Shown: positions 43,444 to 51,430 of the stretch, one piece after another
Layout of the letters: the number at the start of each line of letters is the position of its first letter
Numbering within the stretch: position 1 is the first letter of the stretch
DNA from: Candidatus Ornithospirochaeta avicola
GTDB taxonomy: Bacteria; Spirochaetota; Spirochaetia; Sphaerochaetales; Sphaerochaetaceae
Direction: 5' to 3'
Assembly (NCBI GenBank): GCA_019113245.1
Contig: DXHU01000002.1
Location: 1 to 60,834, forward strand
DNA length: 60,834 bases
Translations under genes and position numbers: made by a program
Notes under the pieces: generated by a model
Database searches by the model: none
The model's input: the letters and a program-made list of their open reading frames with translations, nothing else
Told to the model about the DNA's origin: nothing

Positions 43444-46257
43444 TTGTTTTTAAAATCTCTTGATCTGTATGGCTTCAAGTCCTTTGCAGATAAGACGCAT
43501 ATAGAATTTTCCCCAGGAATCACGACACTGCTTGGCCCAAATGGATGCGGAAAAAGCAATATTGTTGATGCAATAAAATGGGTGCTTGGAGAACAGGGTA
43601 CAAAAACTCTTAGGGCAAGCAAGATGGAGGATGTCATCTTTAACGGAAATGACAGAAGAAAGCCTATGCCTTTTGCTGAGGTTGCCCTTACAATCGACAA
43701 TTCATCAGGGATGCTCAATCATCCTGCAGAGGAAATAGAGATAAAAAGAAGAATATTCCGTGCAGAAAATGCAGAGACGGAATATTATCTGAACAAGGAA
43801 AGATGCAAGCTCAAGGACATTAAGGATCTGCTGATTGACACCGGAGTCGGTAAAAGCGCATACAGTGTTCTCGAGCAGGGCAGGATTGACCAAATAATCT
43901 CAATGCGCCCTGAAGAAAGAAGATACATATTCGAAGAGGCTGCTGGGATATCGAAATTCAAGCAGCAGTGCACAGAGGCTGCAAACAAGATACAGAGAAC
44001 TGAAGAGAACATTGCCAATGTAGAGATAACTGTAAGCCAGGTAAGGCGTACATATAACCGCACAAAAGATCAGGCAGAGAAGGCGGCTAAATATAAAGAG
44101 CTTAGGGCCAAGGCGGTTGAGCTTGAGGTTAGACAGAACATCCTCAAGATCCGTACCTTCGAAAATGTTCAGATTGAGAGGCATAAGCGCATAGACGATA
44201 TGCAGAGTCAGATTGAAAAAATCACAGATAGCCTCTCAACTTATGATGATGATTTGAAAGAGCTTACTGAAACATACAGAAACAAGAGTGATTATCTGAA
44301 CAGCATGAGGGCAAGCACAAACACGTACACTGAGCGTATAAACAGCATTGCCCAGATTCTTTCCCTTCTTTCCCAGAGAATGGATGAGGCTAGAAGCAAC
44401 ATCAGGAATGCTGAAGACAGGATGACAAGTTACAATAATTCTCTTAATCAGATTACTGCAACTCTTGATGAAGCTGAGTCAAAGAACGCTGATGAGACTG
44501 ACAGAAAAGAAGAAATCGAGTCCCAGCTTGTTTATCTGAGAAAGCAGCTTGAAGAGACGGAGAACAATATTTCCTCAGCAGAAGAAGAAATTGAAGAAAG
44601 ACAGGAAGAGAACAACAATATAGATGATGAGCTTTTAAAGCTTTCTGAGGATCTGAAGCTGGTAATTGAAAGCCTTATTGAAGAATTTGATGAGAACACT
44701 TCAACAAATTATTCAAAAGAGCGCTATGAGCGCGCAGATGAGAGCGTAAGGAAGAAGCTCTTTGATCTCAAGGCTCTTGTACAGAGCAAGATAGATACAC
44801 TATCAAGCATAAAGGCTGATGAGGTTGAAAAGAGCAGAGTGGCCTCTGATTACGCAAGGCTTTATCAGAATCTTGATGAAATAATATCTTCATTTGAGGA
44901 TTTCAAGAATGCTATTCCTCCTGTAATCGATATAATCCTTTCTCCAGAAGGTCTTATAAGCAGGAAACGTTCAATTGAAGAAAGGGAGAGGATAATCCGT
45001 GAAAAGAGCGAGAGCAACAAGAGAATAATCCAGATTAATAGAGAAAGCCTTGAAAAGCTCACGTCTGACAGGGAGGAGATAAAGAACACTATCAGCGATC
45101 TTGGAATTGCCAGAGTAAAGTGCGAGACAAATATTGAGAGCAATTTAAAGCTTATCCAGCAGCTGAGACTCCGCCTTGAGGAAGTCAGATACAATATAGA
45201 GGACCTTGAGAACCAGAAGGAAACAGCAGAGAGGAATCTTTCTCGTTATGAAAGCGAGATAAACGATAGAGAGGATGAGAGAGCGGAGGCCTCCCGTGCA
45301 CTGAGTAATGTGAATTCTCTCATTGAAACCCTTTCTGCTGAAGTCCGCCAGATGGGAGAAAGTCTTTCGGCAAAGAGAAATGAAAAACAGAGCATGGACA
45401 TCAAGCTCACGGGACTGAGAAGCAGTATCGAGAGCGAGAACATGATGATTGCAGAAAACCAGAGACTCATAGCATCAATATTCGAGGATTACTACAACAA
45501 GACAGGGCACAGTCTCAACGAGTATCAGAGCCTCTTTGAAGAAGAGATGGAGCAGGTCCTTGTCGAGAATGAATATAAGAGCGTGATGATGGAGATTGAA
45601 AGGGCCGGCAATATCAACTATCTTGCAGAAGAAGAGTTCAATGATGCCAAGAACAATCTAGAATTCTATACAAAGCAGCTTTCTGATCTGGAAAAAGCAA
45701 AGGCAGATCTTGTTAGGGTCCTTGATGAGATAGAGACAAAGAGCAGGGAGATGTTCTTGAAGACCTATAACGAGATCAACCGCAATTTCCAGGAGATGTT
45801 CACCAGGCTTTTTGGAGGAGGAAAGGCTGAAGTAAGTCTTCAGAATCCTGATGAAGTTCTTACCAGCGGAATAGATATTTTTGCTCAGCCACCTGGAAAG
45901 AAGCTTACCAACATGTCACTGCTTTCAGGCGGAGAGAGAAGCATGACAGCTGTTGCTCTTCTTTTTGCTACATATAAGGTGAAGCCGAGCCCGTTCTGCA
46001 TCCTTGATGAGATTGATGCAGCCCTTGATGACAAGAATATCGGATACTTCATTTCTGTGCTTGAGGATTTCGGAAAGACGAGCCAGTTTATTATCATCAC
46101 ACACAACAAGCATACGGTTACAGCTGGAGAATCTCTCTTAGGAGTCACTCAGAATGAGGCAGGAGTATCCATAACAGCAAGCTACCGCTTGAAGAGCATC
46201 AAGGGGGAGCCTGTTATTCTTGATGAAAATGAAAAAGAGGTTGAAATAAAAGACTGA
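43444..46257 (+). CDS. smc: chromosome segregation ATPase SMC, short, hinge not recognisable
   Basis: 937 aa against about 1,150-1,190 in most bacteria. TTG start behind SD AGGAGAGG. N-terminal ATPase half with GFKSFADKTHIEFSPGITTLLGPNGCGKSN (Walker A ~31-38), VILGEQG-like segment, then VLEQGRIDQIISMRPEERRYIFEEAAGISKFK. A coiled coil fills ~170-390. The expected globular hinge (GxxxGxVxDL..., conserved glycines) is not visible around 390-520, which instead reads as charged helix. C-terminal LLSGGERSMTAVALLFA (~827) and CILDEIDAALDD. Short SMCs are known in spirochaetes (the Borrelia p115). Confidence 0.93.
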   Translation: MFLKSLDLYGFKSFADKTHIEFSPGITTLLGPNGCGKSNIVDAIKWVLGEQGTKTLRASKMEDVIFNGNDRRKPMPFAEVALTIDNSSGMLNHPAEEIEIKRRIFRAENAETEYYLNKERCKLKDIKDLLIDTGVGKSAYSVLEQGRIDQIISMRPEERRYIFEEAAGISKFKQQCTEAANKIQRTEENIANVEITVSQVRRTYNRTKDQAEKAAKYKELRAKAVELEVRQNILKIRTFENVQIERHKRIDDMQSQIEKITDSLSTYDDDLKELTETYRNKSDYLNSMRASTNTYTERINSIAQILSLLSQRMDEARSNIRNAEDRMTSYNNSLNQITATLDEAESKNADETDRKEEIESQLVYLRKQLEETENNISSAEEEIEERQEENNNIDDELLKLSEDLKLVIESLIEEFDENTSTNYSKERYERADESVRKKLFDLKALVQSKIDTLSSIKADEVEKSRVASDYARLYQNLDEIISSFEDFKNAIPPVIDIILSPEGLISRKRSIEERERIIREKSESNKRIIQINRESLEKLTSDREEIKNTISDLGIARVKCETNIESNLKLIQQLRLRLEEVRYNIEDLENQKETAERNLSRYESEINDREDERAEASRALSNVNSLIETLSAEVRQMGESLSAKRNEKQSMDIKLTGLRSSIESENMMIAENQRLIASIFEDYYNKTGHSLNEYQSLFEEEMEQVLVENEYKSVMMEIERAGNINYLAEEEFNDAKNNLEFYTKQLSDLEKAKADLVRVLDEIETKSREMFLKTYNEINRNFQEMFTRLFGGGKAEVSLQNPDEVLTSGIDIFAQPPGKKLTNMSLLSGGERSMTAVALLFATYKVKPSPFCILDEIDAALDDKNIGYFISVLEDFGKTSQFIIITHNKHTVTAGESLLGVTQNEAGVSITASYRLKSIKGEPVILDENEKEVEIKD

Positions 46258-46263
46258 CTAACA

Positions 46264-46293
46264 TTGACTAAGAGGCTTTATTTATCTTATAAA
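46264..46293 (+). promoter_or_regulatory. promoter of the ffh-rpsP-trmD operon
   Basis: TTGACT (46264-46269), 18 nt, TATAAA (46288-46293); start near 46300, leader with SD GAAGGA before ATG 46326. Confidence 0.65.
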
Positions 46294-46325
46294 TTAATAT
46301 TGTTGTCTGAAGGAATTTGTTATAG

Positions 46326-47657
46326 ATGTTTGACAGTATAAGCAGTAAGTTTTCCGACATTTTCAGAAATATTTCCGGAAAGGGAAAAATCAGCGAGAAA
46401 AACATCCAGGAGGCTGTTGAGTCAATCAAGGAAGCTCTTCTTGATGCTGATGTCAATCTCCGTGTTGTAAGGCGTTTTGTCAATTCGACAATCGAGGAAG
46501 CACAGGGTGAGAAGGTTCTCAAGGCTGTCAATCCTGGACAGATGTTTACAAAAATCGTCTATGACAAGATGGTCGCACTTCTTGGAGATGATGATAACAA
46601 GCTTGCTCTGAAGGGAAAGGATACCACGAGTGTGATACTCATGATGGGTCTTCAGGGAAGCGGAAAGACAACAGCCAGCCACAAGCTTGCATATAAGCTC
46701 AAGAAGGAAGGAAGAAAGGTAATGCTTGCTGCATGTGACCTTGTCCGTCCGGCGGCTATCACACAGCTTGAAATCCTGGGAGAGAAAGTAGGGGTTCCTG
46801 TTTTCACAATTCCGGGAGAAAAGGATCCTGTAAAGGTGGCTCAGGCCGCTCTCAGCAGGGCAAAACATGATTTAATTGACACTCTCATTATAGACACATC
46901 CGGTAGAATGCATCTGGACGAGGCCCTTATGGCTGAGATAACCAGCATCGCTAAGGCTGTAAACCCTGACGAAACCCTCTTCGTTGCCGATGCGATGACA
47001 GGACAGAGCGCAGTCGAGATTGCAAAGGAATTTGAAGAGAAGGTCGGAATAAGCGGTGTTATTCTGACAAAGTTCGATTCCGATACCAGAGGTGGTGCTG
47101 CTCTGAGCCTTAAGAGTGTTGTCGGCAAACCCATAAAATTCATAGGAACAGGTGAAAAAGCTGAGGATTTGGAGGTGTTCCATCCCGAGAGAATCGCGAG
47201 CCGAATCCTTGGCATGGGTGATGTTGTCTCACTTGTCGAGAAGGCTCAGGAGCAGTATGAGAAAGATGAGGCTGAGAAGCTCCAGAAGAAAATCCAGAAG
47301 GATACATTTGATCTTCAGGATTATCTTGACCAGCTTGAGAAGATGAACAAGATGGGCGGAGCTGAGAAACTCATCGATATGATTCCCGGTGCAAAGGGAA
47401 ACATAAAAGAAGAGGATCTTGATTTCAAGGAACTTGAGGTTGAGAAGGCCATCATCAAGAGTATGACGAAGTTCGAGAAGAGCAATTACAGAATCATCGG
47501 ACCGTCTAGAAGAAAGAGAATTGCAAGAGGAAGCGGTACCAGCGTTGCTGATGTTAACCGTCTTCTCAAAAAATTCGAGAAAAGCAAGCTTATGATGAGA
47601 AAGCTTGCAACAAATAAGAAATTTCAGGCAAGCATGCTCAAACAGCTTGGCATGTGA
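46326..47657 (+). CDS. ffh: signal recognition particle protein Ffh
   Basis: 443 aa. N domain, G domain with MGLQGSGKTTASHKLA (Walker A), DLVRPAAITQL, DTSGRMHLDEAL, TKFDSDTRGGAALS and GTGEKAEDLEVFHPERIASRILGMGDV, then the M domain rich in Met (MNKMGGAEKLIDMIPG..., MRKLATNKKFQASMLKQLGM) that binds signal sequences and 4.5S RNA through GPSRRKRIARGSG. Full length. Head of a ribosome and tRNA-modification operon. Confidence 0.97.
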   Translation: MFDSISSKFSDIFRNISGKGKISEKNIQEAVESIKEALLDADVNLRVVRRFVNSTIEEAQGEKVLKAVNPGQMFTKIVYDKMVALLGDDDNKLALKGKDTTSVILMMGLQGSGKTTASHKLAYKLKKEGRKVMLAACDLVRPAAITQLEILGEKVGVPVFTIPGEKDPVKVAQAALSRAKHDLIDTLIIDTSGRMHLDEALMAEITSIAKAVNPDETLFVADAMTGQSAVEIAKEFEEKVGISGVILTKFDSDTRGGAALSLKSVVGKPIKFIGTGEKAEDLEVFHPERIASRILGMGDVVSLVEKAQEQYEKDEAEKLQKKIQKDTFDLQDYLDQLEKMNKMGGAEKLIDMIPGAKGNIKEEDLDFKELEVEKAIIKSMTKFEKSNYRIIGPSRRKRIARGSGTSVADVNRLLKKFEKSKLMMRKLATNKKFQASMLKQLGM

Positions 47658-47690
47658 GCCTGCCATGTAGTTATAAGGAGATAACCAGAA

Positions 47691-47945
47691 ATGACAACAA
47701 TGAGACTCAAGAGATTTGGTTCAAAGAAGAGACCATATTACAGAGTAGTGATTCAGGACAACAGAAAGGCAACAAGCAGTGTCACAATCGATGAGGTCGG
47801 ATATTATCATCCGATTGCTGAGAAGGATCAGCAGGTAAAGCTTGATGCAGAAAAAGTCAAGATGTGGATCAGCAAGGGTGTACAGGTTTCACCTACAGTA
47901 AAGAATCTTATCAACTCTCAGGGAATTTCTCTCGAGCGCAAGTAA
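47691..47945 (+). CDS. rpsP: 30S ribosomal protein S16
   Basis: 84 aa. MRLKRFGSKKRPYYRVVIQDNRKATSSVTIDEVGYYHP and the C-terminal KMWISKGVQVSPTVKNLI are the S16 signature. SD AAGGAG. Stable part of the ffh-rpsP-khpA-rimM-trmD-rplS order found in many bacteria. Confidence 0.98.
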   Translation: MTTMRLKRFGSKKRPYYRVVIQDNRKATSSVTIDEVGYYHPIAEKDQQVKLDAEKVKMWISKGVQVSPTVKNLINSQGISLERK

Positions 47946-47957
47946 TAGCGGGGGCCT

Positions 47958-48191
47958 ATGGAAAAAGAATTAGTTGAATTCTTAGCCAGAAGCCTTGTAG
48001 ATCATCCTGAATGTGTTACTGTAAATCAGGTTGAAGGGGAGAAGACAATTGTGCTTGAACTTTCAGTTGCACCTGAAGATACAGGAAAGATAATAGGAAA
48101 GCAGGGCAGAATTGCCAAGGCTTTGCGAACTGTCCTTTCTGCTACAGCAACAAAGGGTGGCAAGAAAGCTACACTGGAGATTCTCGGCTGA
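47958..48191 (+). CDS. khpA: KH-domain RNA-binding protein KhpA
   Basis: 77 aa with the type-II KH core [22 protein letters not shown] (GxxG loop IIGKQG). Binds small RNAs and mRNA, in several species together with KhpB/Jag, and sits between rpsP and rimM as usual. Overlaps rimM by 1 nt. Confidence 0.92.
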   Translation: MEKELVEFLARSLVDHPECVTVNQVEGEKTIVLELSVAPEDTGKIIGKQGRIAKALRTVLSATATKGGKKATLEILG

Positions 48192-48700
48192 TGTCTGATA
48201 ATCTCATAGCCAGTGCAAGGCTTGGAAGAACACATGGAGTCAGGGGCTATATGCGCCTTGACTCCTTTTCTGGTCTATATGAGCATTTTGAAAAATTAGA
48301 TGAGTGTATAATTCAGACCAGGGAAAACAAAAGAATTAAGCTTGAAATAGAGGATATTGTATATCATGCTGACTCTGTTCTTATAAAGTTCAAGGGAGTT
48401 GATACACCTGAAAAAGCAAGGCTTCTTTCCCAGTCAGTTCTTTTTGTTGATAGAAGCAAAGCCGCTCCTCTTGAAGAGGGGGAATACTATATTGCTGATT
48501 TATTTGGTCTCGATGTAGTATTTGACGGACGGATTGTCGGAAAGGTAGAAAGTGTATCTGAAGGCTCTCAAGCGCTTTTACTGAATGTCAGGACAGAGGA
48601 TGGAAAAATCCATCTTGTTCCAAATATGGAGGTATTCGTCAGACGCCCTGATTTTGAAAAGAAGGAAATAGAGCTTTTGAATGAGGAGCTGCTATCTTGA
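48191..48700 (+). CDS. rimM: 16S rRNA processing protein RimM
   Basis: 169 aa. N-terminal barrel (ASARLGRTHGVRGYMRLDSF) and PRC-type C-terminal domain (EEGEYYIADLFGLDVVFDGRIVGKVESVSEGSQALL...VPNMEVFVR). Assists maturation of the 30S head near S19. Overlaps trmD by 4 nt. Confidence 0.93.
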   Translation: MSDNLIASARLGRTHGVRGYMRLDSFSGLYEHFEKLDECIIQTRENKRIKLEIEDIVYHADSVLIKFKGVDTPEKARLLSQSVLFVDRSKAAPLEEGEYYIADLFGLDVVFDGRIVGKVESVSEGSQALLLNVRTEDGKIHLVPNMEVFVRRPDFEKKEIELLNEELLS

Positions 48701-49434
48701 AAATCAGAGTCCTTACCCTCTTTCCTGAAATGATTGAGCCTTTTTTCTCCTCTTCTATAATGAAGAGAGCTGTAAAGAAAGGCATAGTAGAATATGAGAT
48801 AATAAATTTCAGGGATTTTGCCAACAATGCATATAACAAGGTCGATGATCTTCCTTATGGAGGAGGGGCTGGCATGGTTATCATGCCCGATGCTCTCTCC
48901 CTTGCTCTTGAAAGCATTGGTGCAAAAGGTAAGAGAGTCATTTTCCCGACACCTTCTGGAAGACTCTTTACACAGCAGGATGCCCAGAGGCTAAAAGAAG
49001 AAGATGAACTTGTTTTCATCTGCGGGCATTATGAGGGCATTGACCAGAGAGTGATCGATGAATATGTGTCAGATGAATTTTCTATAGGAGACTATGTGCT
49101 TACAAGCGGAGAGACTGCCAGCATAGTCATAATCGATGCAGTTTTCCGCCTTATTGACGGGGTGATAAACAAGGATAGTCTCTCATGCGAGAGTTTTAAT
49201 GATAAACTTCTTGAATATCCGCAATATACAAGGAGCTTAAGGTATTGCTCAAATTCCGTTCCTGATGTATTATTGTCTGGTAATCATGCCGGCATAACCA
49301 ACTGGCGTGATGAAATGAGGCTGAAAAAAACGATGCAGTTTCGGCCTGACATGCTATCTGATGCCTCTCTCAGCATTAAGATGCGAAGAAAATTGATTAA
49401 TATTACTGATAAAGAATTTTTAGAGGATTTGTAA
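48697..49434 (+). CDS. trmD: tRNA (guanine37-N1) methyltransferase
   Basis: 245 aa, SPOUT knot enzyme that makes m1G37 and prevents frameshifting. [76 protein letters not shown] and TRSLRY plus [15 protein letters not shown] (LL[SR]GxH) are all present. TTG start at 48697, in the overlapping TTGA. Confidence 0.97.
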   Translation: MKIRVLTLFPEMIEPFFSSSIMKRAVKKGIVEYEIINFRDFANNAYNKVDDLPYGGGAGMVIMPDALSLALESIGAKGKRVIFPTPSGRLFTQQDAQRLKEEDELVFICGHYEGIDQRVIDEYVSDEFSIGDYVLTSGETASIVIIDAVFRLIDGVINKDSLSCESFNDKLLEYPQYTRSLRYCSNSVPDVLLSGNHAGITNWRDEMRLKKTMQFRPDMLSDASLSIKMRRKLINITDKEFLEDL

Positions 49435-49435
49435 A

Positions 49436-49789
49436 ATGGATATTATCAAAGCTATTGAAGCTAAGCAGATTAAGGAAAACGCACAGAACTTCAGCGTTGG
49501 TGACACAGTTAAGGTTTACTTCAGAATCGTTGAAGGTGCTACAGAAAGAGTTCAGGTATACGAAGGCATTGTCATTGCAATCAACAACTATGGCGTAAGA
49601 AAGACATTTGTCGTAAGAAAGATTAGCTACGGTGTCGGTGTTGAGAGAATATTCCCTCTTCACAGCCCGAGAATCGACAATATCGAGGTTGTACGCCGTG
49701 GTAAGGTCAGAAGAGCAAAGCTCTATTATCTCAGAGACCGCGTTGGAAAGAGCGCAAAGGTTAAAGAGCTTATCCAGAAGAAGAACTAA
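49436..49789 (+). CDS. rplS: 50S ribosomal protein L19
   Basis: 117 aa: [63 protein letters not shown] and [20 protein letters not shown] are the L19 signatures. Last gene of the operon, 1 nt after trmD, followed by a terminator. Confidence 0.98.
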   Translation: MDIIKAIEAKQIKENAQNFSVGDTVKVYFRIVEGATERVQVYEGIVIAINNYGVRKTFVVRKISYGVGVERIFPLHSPRIDNIEVVRRGKVRRAKLYYLRDRVGKSAKVKELIQKKN

Positions 49790-49810
49790 GCTTCTTTTCT
49801 ATCTAATTAA

Positions 49811-49833
49811 GGCCGCTTTCAAGCGGTCTTTTT
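49811..49833 (+). terminator. terminator after rplS
   Basis: GGCCGCT/AGCGGTC stem with a TTCA loop and CTTTTTA behind it. Confidence 0.85.
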
Positions 49834-49835
49834 AT

Positions 49836-49864
49836 TTGCATTGCTTTTGAAAAAAAGCTAAAAT
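49836..49864 (+). promoter_or_regulatory. promoter of the 49872-coaD unit (leaderless type)
   Basis: TTGCAT (49836-49841), 17 nt, TAAAAT (49859-49864). The -10 ends only 7 nt before ATG 49872, so transcription should begin at or within one or two bases of the start codon. Confidence 0.65.
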
Positions 49865-49871
49865 CAGGATA

Positions 49872-50327
49872 ATGAAAAACATCAAAGACAGAAAATACTT
49901 CAAGAAGAAAGAAAAGAATAGCAAAAACAAACAGAACAAGGACAAGAACCTTCAGGGCTTTACGACGCTCAATCAGGTTACCGGAGTTCCTAAAAGCCAC
50001 GATTTTCATTCGCAAATTCCGGCTGACAGGGTGAAAAGTGTCAAAGAACCGCTTGTAGAATGCATCTATTGCAATGAAAAAATAACACAGATAACCGATG
50101 CTTTTTCTCTTGATGACGGCTTTGCTCATTTTGAATGCGTGCTTAATAAGCTGAAGGGAGAGGAAAAGCTTTCTGATAATCAGAAGATAAGCTATTCAGG
50201 ACGCGGCAATTTCTCTGTATTTGAGCTTGATGAAGAGGGCAAGTATCATATAGTAAAGACAATAAATGTTGAAAGCCAGAAGTCAAATCAGGAATTCAAG
50301 GATTATATCCAGGGGCTTAAAGAATGA
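49872..50327 (+). CDS. hypothetical protein with a CxxC...HxxC zinc site
   Basis: 151 aa. Very lysine-rich N-terminus (residues 4-27, probably nucleic-acid binding), then a single treble-clef-like zinc site C64-x2-C67...H86-x2-C89 (CIYC, HFEC) and a small beta domain (FSVFELDEEGKYHIVKTINV). No membrane segment. Not recognised beyond that; it may belong to a lineage-restricted family. Overlaps coaD by 4 nt, so the two are coupled. Probably starts on a leaderless mRNA. Confidence 0.7.
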   Translation: MKNIKDRKYFKKKEKNSKNKQNKDKNLQGFTTLNQVTGVPKSHDFHSQIPADRVKSVKEPLVECIYCNEKITQITDAFSLDDGFAHFECVLNKLKGEEKLSDNQKISYSGRGNFSVFELDEEGKYHIVKTINVESQKSNQEFKDYIQGLKE

Positions 50328-50809
50328 ACAAAACAGCTATGCTTCCTGGGACATTTGATCCTCCGACACTTGGACATATAAACATAATCAGGCGTAGTGC
50401 TTCTCTTTTTGACAAGCTTTATGTTGTCGTTGCCCATAATGTGAACAAGAAATGTCTTTTTACTCCTCAGGAAAGGGTAGATATGCTTAAAGAGACTTTA
50501 AAAGACCTTGAAAATGTCTCTGTTTTCTCTGATACAGGCTTATCTGTTGATTTTGCAAAAAAACATGATGTGAGTGTAATGATAAGGGGAGTCAGGAGCG
50601 AGCAGGATTTTGCATATGAGTTTGAGCTTGCTATGACCAACAAGATGCTTTACAGCGATCTTGAGACTCTTTTTATTCCCACAGATCAGAGCTATATCAT
50701 ACTCAGGAGCAGCCAGATCAAGGAAATGATTCAGTTCGGTGCTGATATTTCCAAGATGGTGCCGGAAGAGGTTTTGAAAAAACTGGTGGAAAAATACAAA
50801 AAAAATTGA
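50324..50809 (+). CDS. coaD: phosphopantetheine adenylyltransferase
   Basis: 161 aa, fourth step of CoA synthesis. AMLPGTFDPPTLGHINIIRR (T-x-G-H nucleotidyl-transfer motif, H18), VMIRGVRSEQDFAYEFELAMTN and the ISSTRIK counterpart IILRSSQIKEM. Normal length. Confidence 0.96.
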   Translation: MNKTAMLPGTFDPPTLGHINIIRRSASLFDKLYVVVAHNVNKKCLFTPQERVDMLKETLKDLENVSVFSDTGLSVDFAKKHDVSVMIRGVRSEQDFAYEFELAMTNKMLYSDLETLFIPTDQSYIILRSSQIKEMIQFGADISKMVPEEVLKKLVEKYKKN

Positions 50810-50817
50810 CAAAAACG

Positions 50818-50845
50818 CTTGCATAAATCATCGCATTTATGCAAG
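50818..50845. repeat. 11-bp perfect inverted repeat before tRNA-Tyr
   Basis: CTTGCATAAAT (50818-50828) and ATTTATGCAAG (50835-50845) around a 6-nt loop, lying between the coaD stop and tRNA-Tyr. There is no T-run, so it is a poor terminator. A TTGACA (50806-50811) sits just upstream without a matching -10. It could be a protein site at the tRNA promoter or an mRNA 3' hairpin. Confidence 0.6.
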
Positions 50846-50860
50846 AATGCTTTAGTGAAC

Positions 50861-50942
50861 GGAGAGGTTCCCGAGCGGCCAAAGGGAGCAGACTGTAAAT
50901 CTGCCGGCTATGCCTTCGAAGGTTCGAATCCTTCTCTCTCCA
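50861..50942 (+). tRNA. tRNA-Tyr (GTA)
   Basis: 82 nt, class II. Acceptor GGAGAGG/TCTCTCC, anticodon loop CTGTAAA (anticodon GTA), a variable arm (GCCGGCTATGCCTTCGAA region) and T arm GAAGG-TTCGAAT-CCTTC, discriminator A. No encoded CCA. Confidence 0.94.
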
Positions 50943-50946
50943 ATAC

Positions 50947-50970
50947 AGCCTTCCAATGGAAGGCTTTTTT
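50947..50970 (+). terminator. terminator of tRNA-Tyr
   Basis: AGCCTTCC/GGAAGGCT stem with a 3-nt loop and six T. Confidence 0.88.
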
Positions 50971-50978
50971 AGTTTTCT

Positions 50979-51413
50979 ATGATGGATTTCAAGTTTACAT
51001 GCCAGCGTTGTCTGCACTGCTGCTCTGGTGAGCCTGGATATGTTTTTTTAAGCAAGAAGGATATTGAGTGCCTTTCCTCATTCCTTGGTCTTAGTGAGGA
51101 TGAGTTTCTTCAGATATATGCAAGGAAAGTCGACTATGGCCTTTATTACATGTTCTCCTTGAAGGAAAGGGACAATTACGACTGCATATTCCTGACTGAG
51201 GGAGGCTGTTCTGTCTATGAAGCAAGGCCTGTGCAGTGTTCTACATATCCTTTCTGGGAGGGAATCTGTGATTCTTCATCTTCTTTCTTGAAGGAAGGAG
51301 ATTCCTGTCCAGGGATTGGGAAGGGAAAAGTATGGAAAAAAGAAGAAATTGAAGCTCTTCTTGAAAAAAATAAGGCTAATTGTGCATACATACTTTGGAA
51401 AAACCAGAAATAA
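50979..51413 (+). CDS. YkgJ-type CxxCxxCC cluster protein
   Basis: 144 aa. The N-terminal FTCQRCLHCCSG gives Cys 8, 11, 14 and 15 and is the signature of the YkgJ (zinc/iron-chelating) family; further cysteines occur in DCIFL, GGCSVYEARPVQCSTYPFW and GDSCPGIG, the usual downstream set (C-x-vY..RP..C..yPf). Metal and reaction unknown; methionine-radical-like or chelating roles have been proposed for relatives. Weak ribosome site; the tRNA-Tyr terminator lies immediately in front. Followed 17 nt later by dnaG. Confidence 0.85.
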   Translation: MMDFKFTCQRCLHCCSGEPGYVFLSKKDIECLSSFLGLSEDEFLQIYARKVDYGLYYMFSLKERDNYDCIFLTEGGCSVYEARPVQCSTYPFWEGICDSSSSFLKEGDSCPGIGKGKVWKKEEIEALLEKNKANCAYILWKNQK

Positions 51414-51423
51414 GTATTATATT
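51395..51423 (+). promoter_or_regulatory. promoter of dnaG (leaderless type)
   Basis: TTGGAA (51395-51400), 17 nt, TATATT (51418-51423). The predicted start is near 51430, adjacent to ATG 51431, which has no SD. Confidence 0.6.
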
Positions 51424-51430
51424 ATTACTA

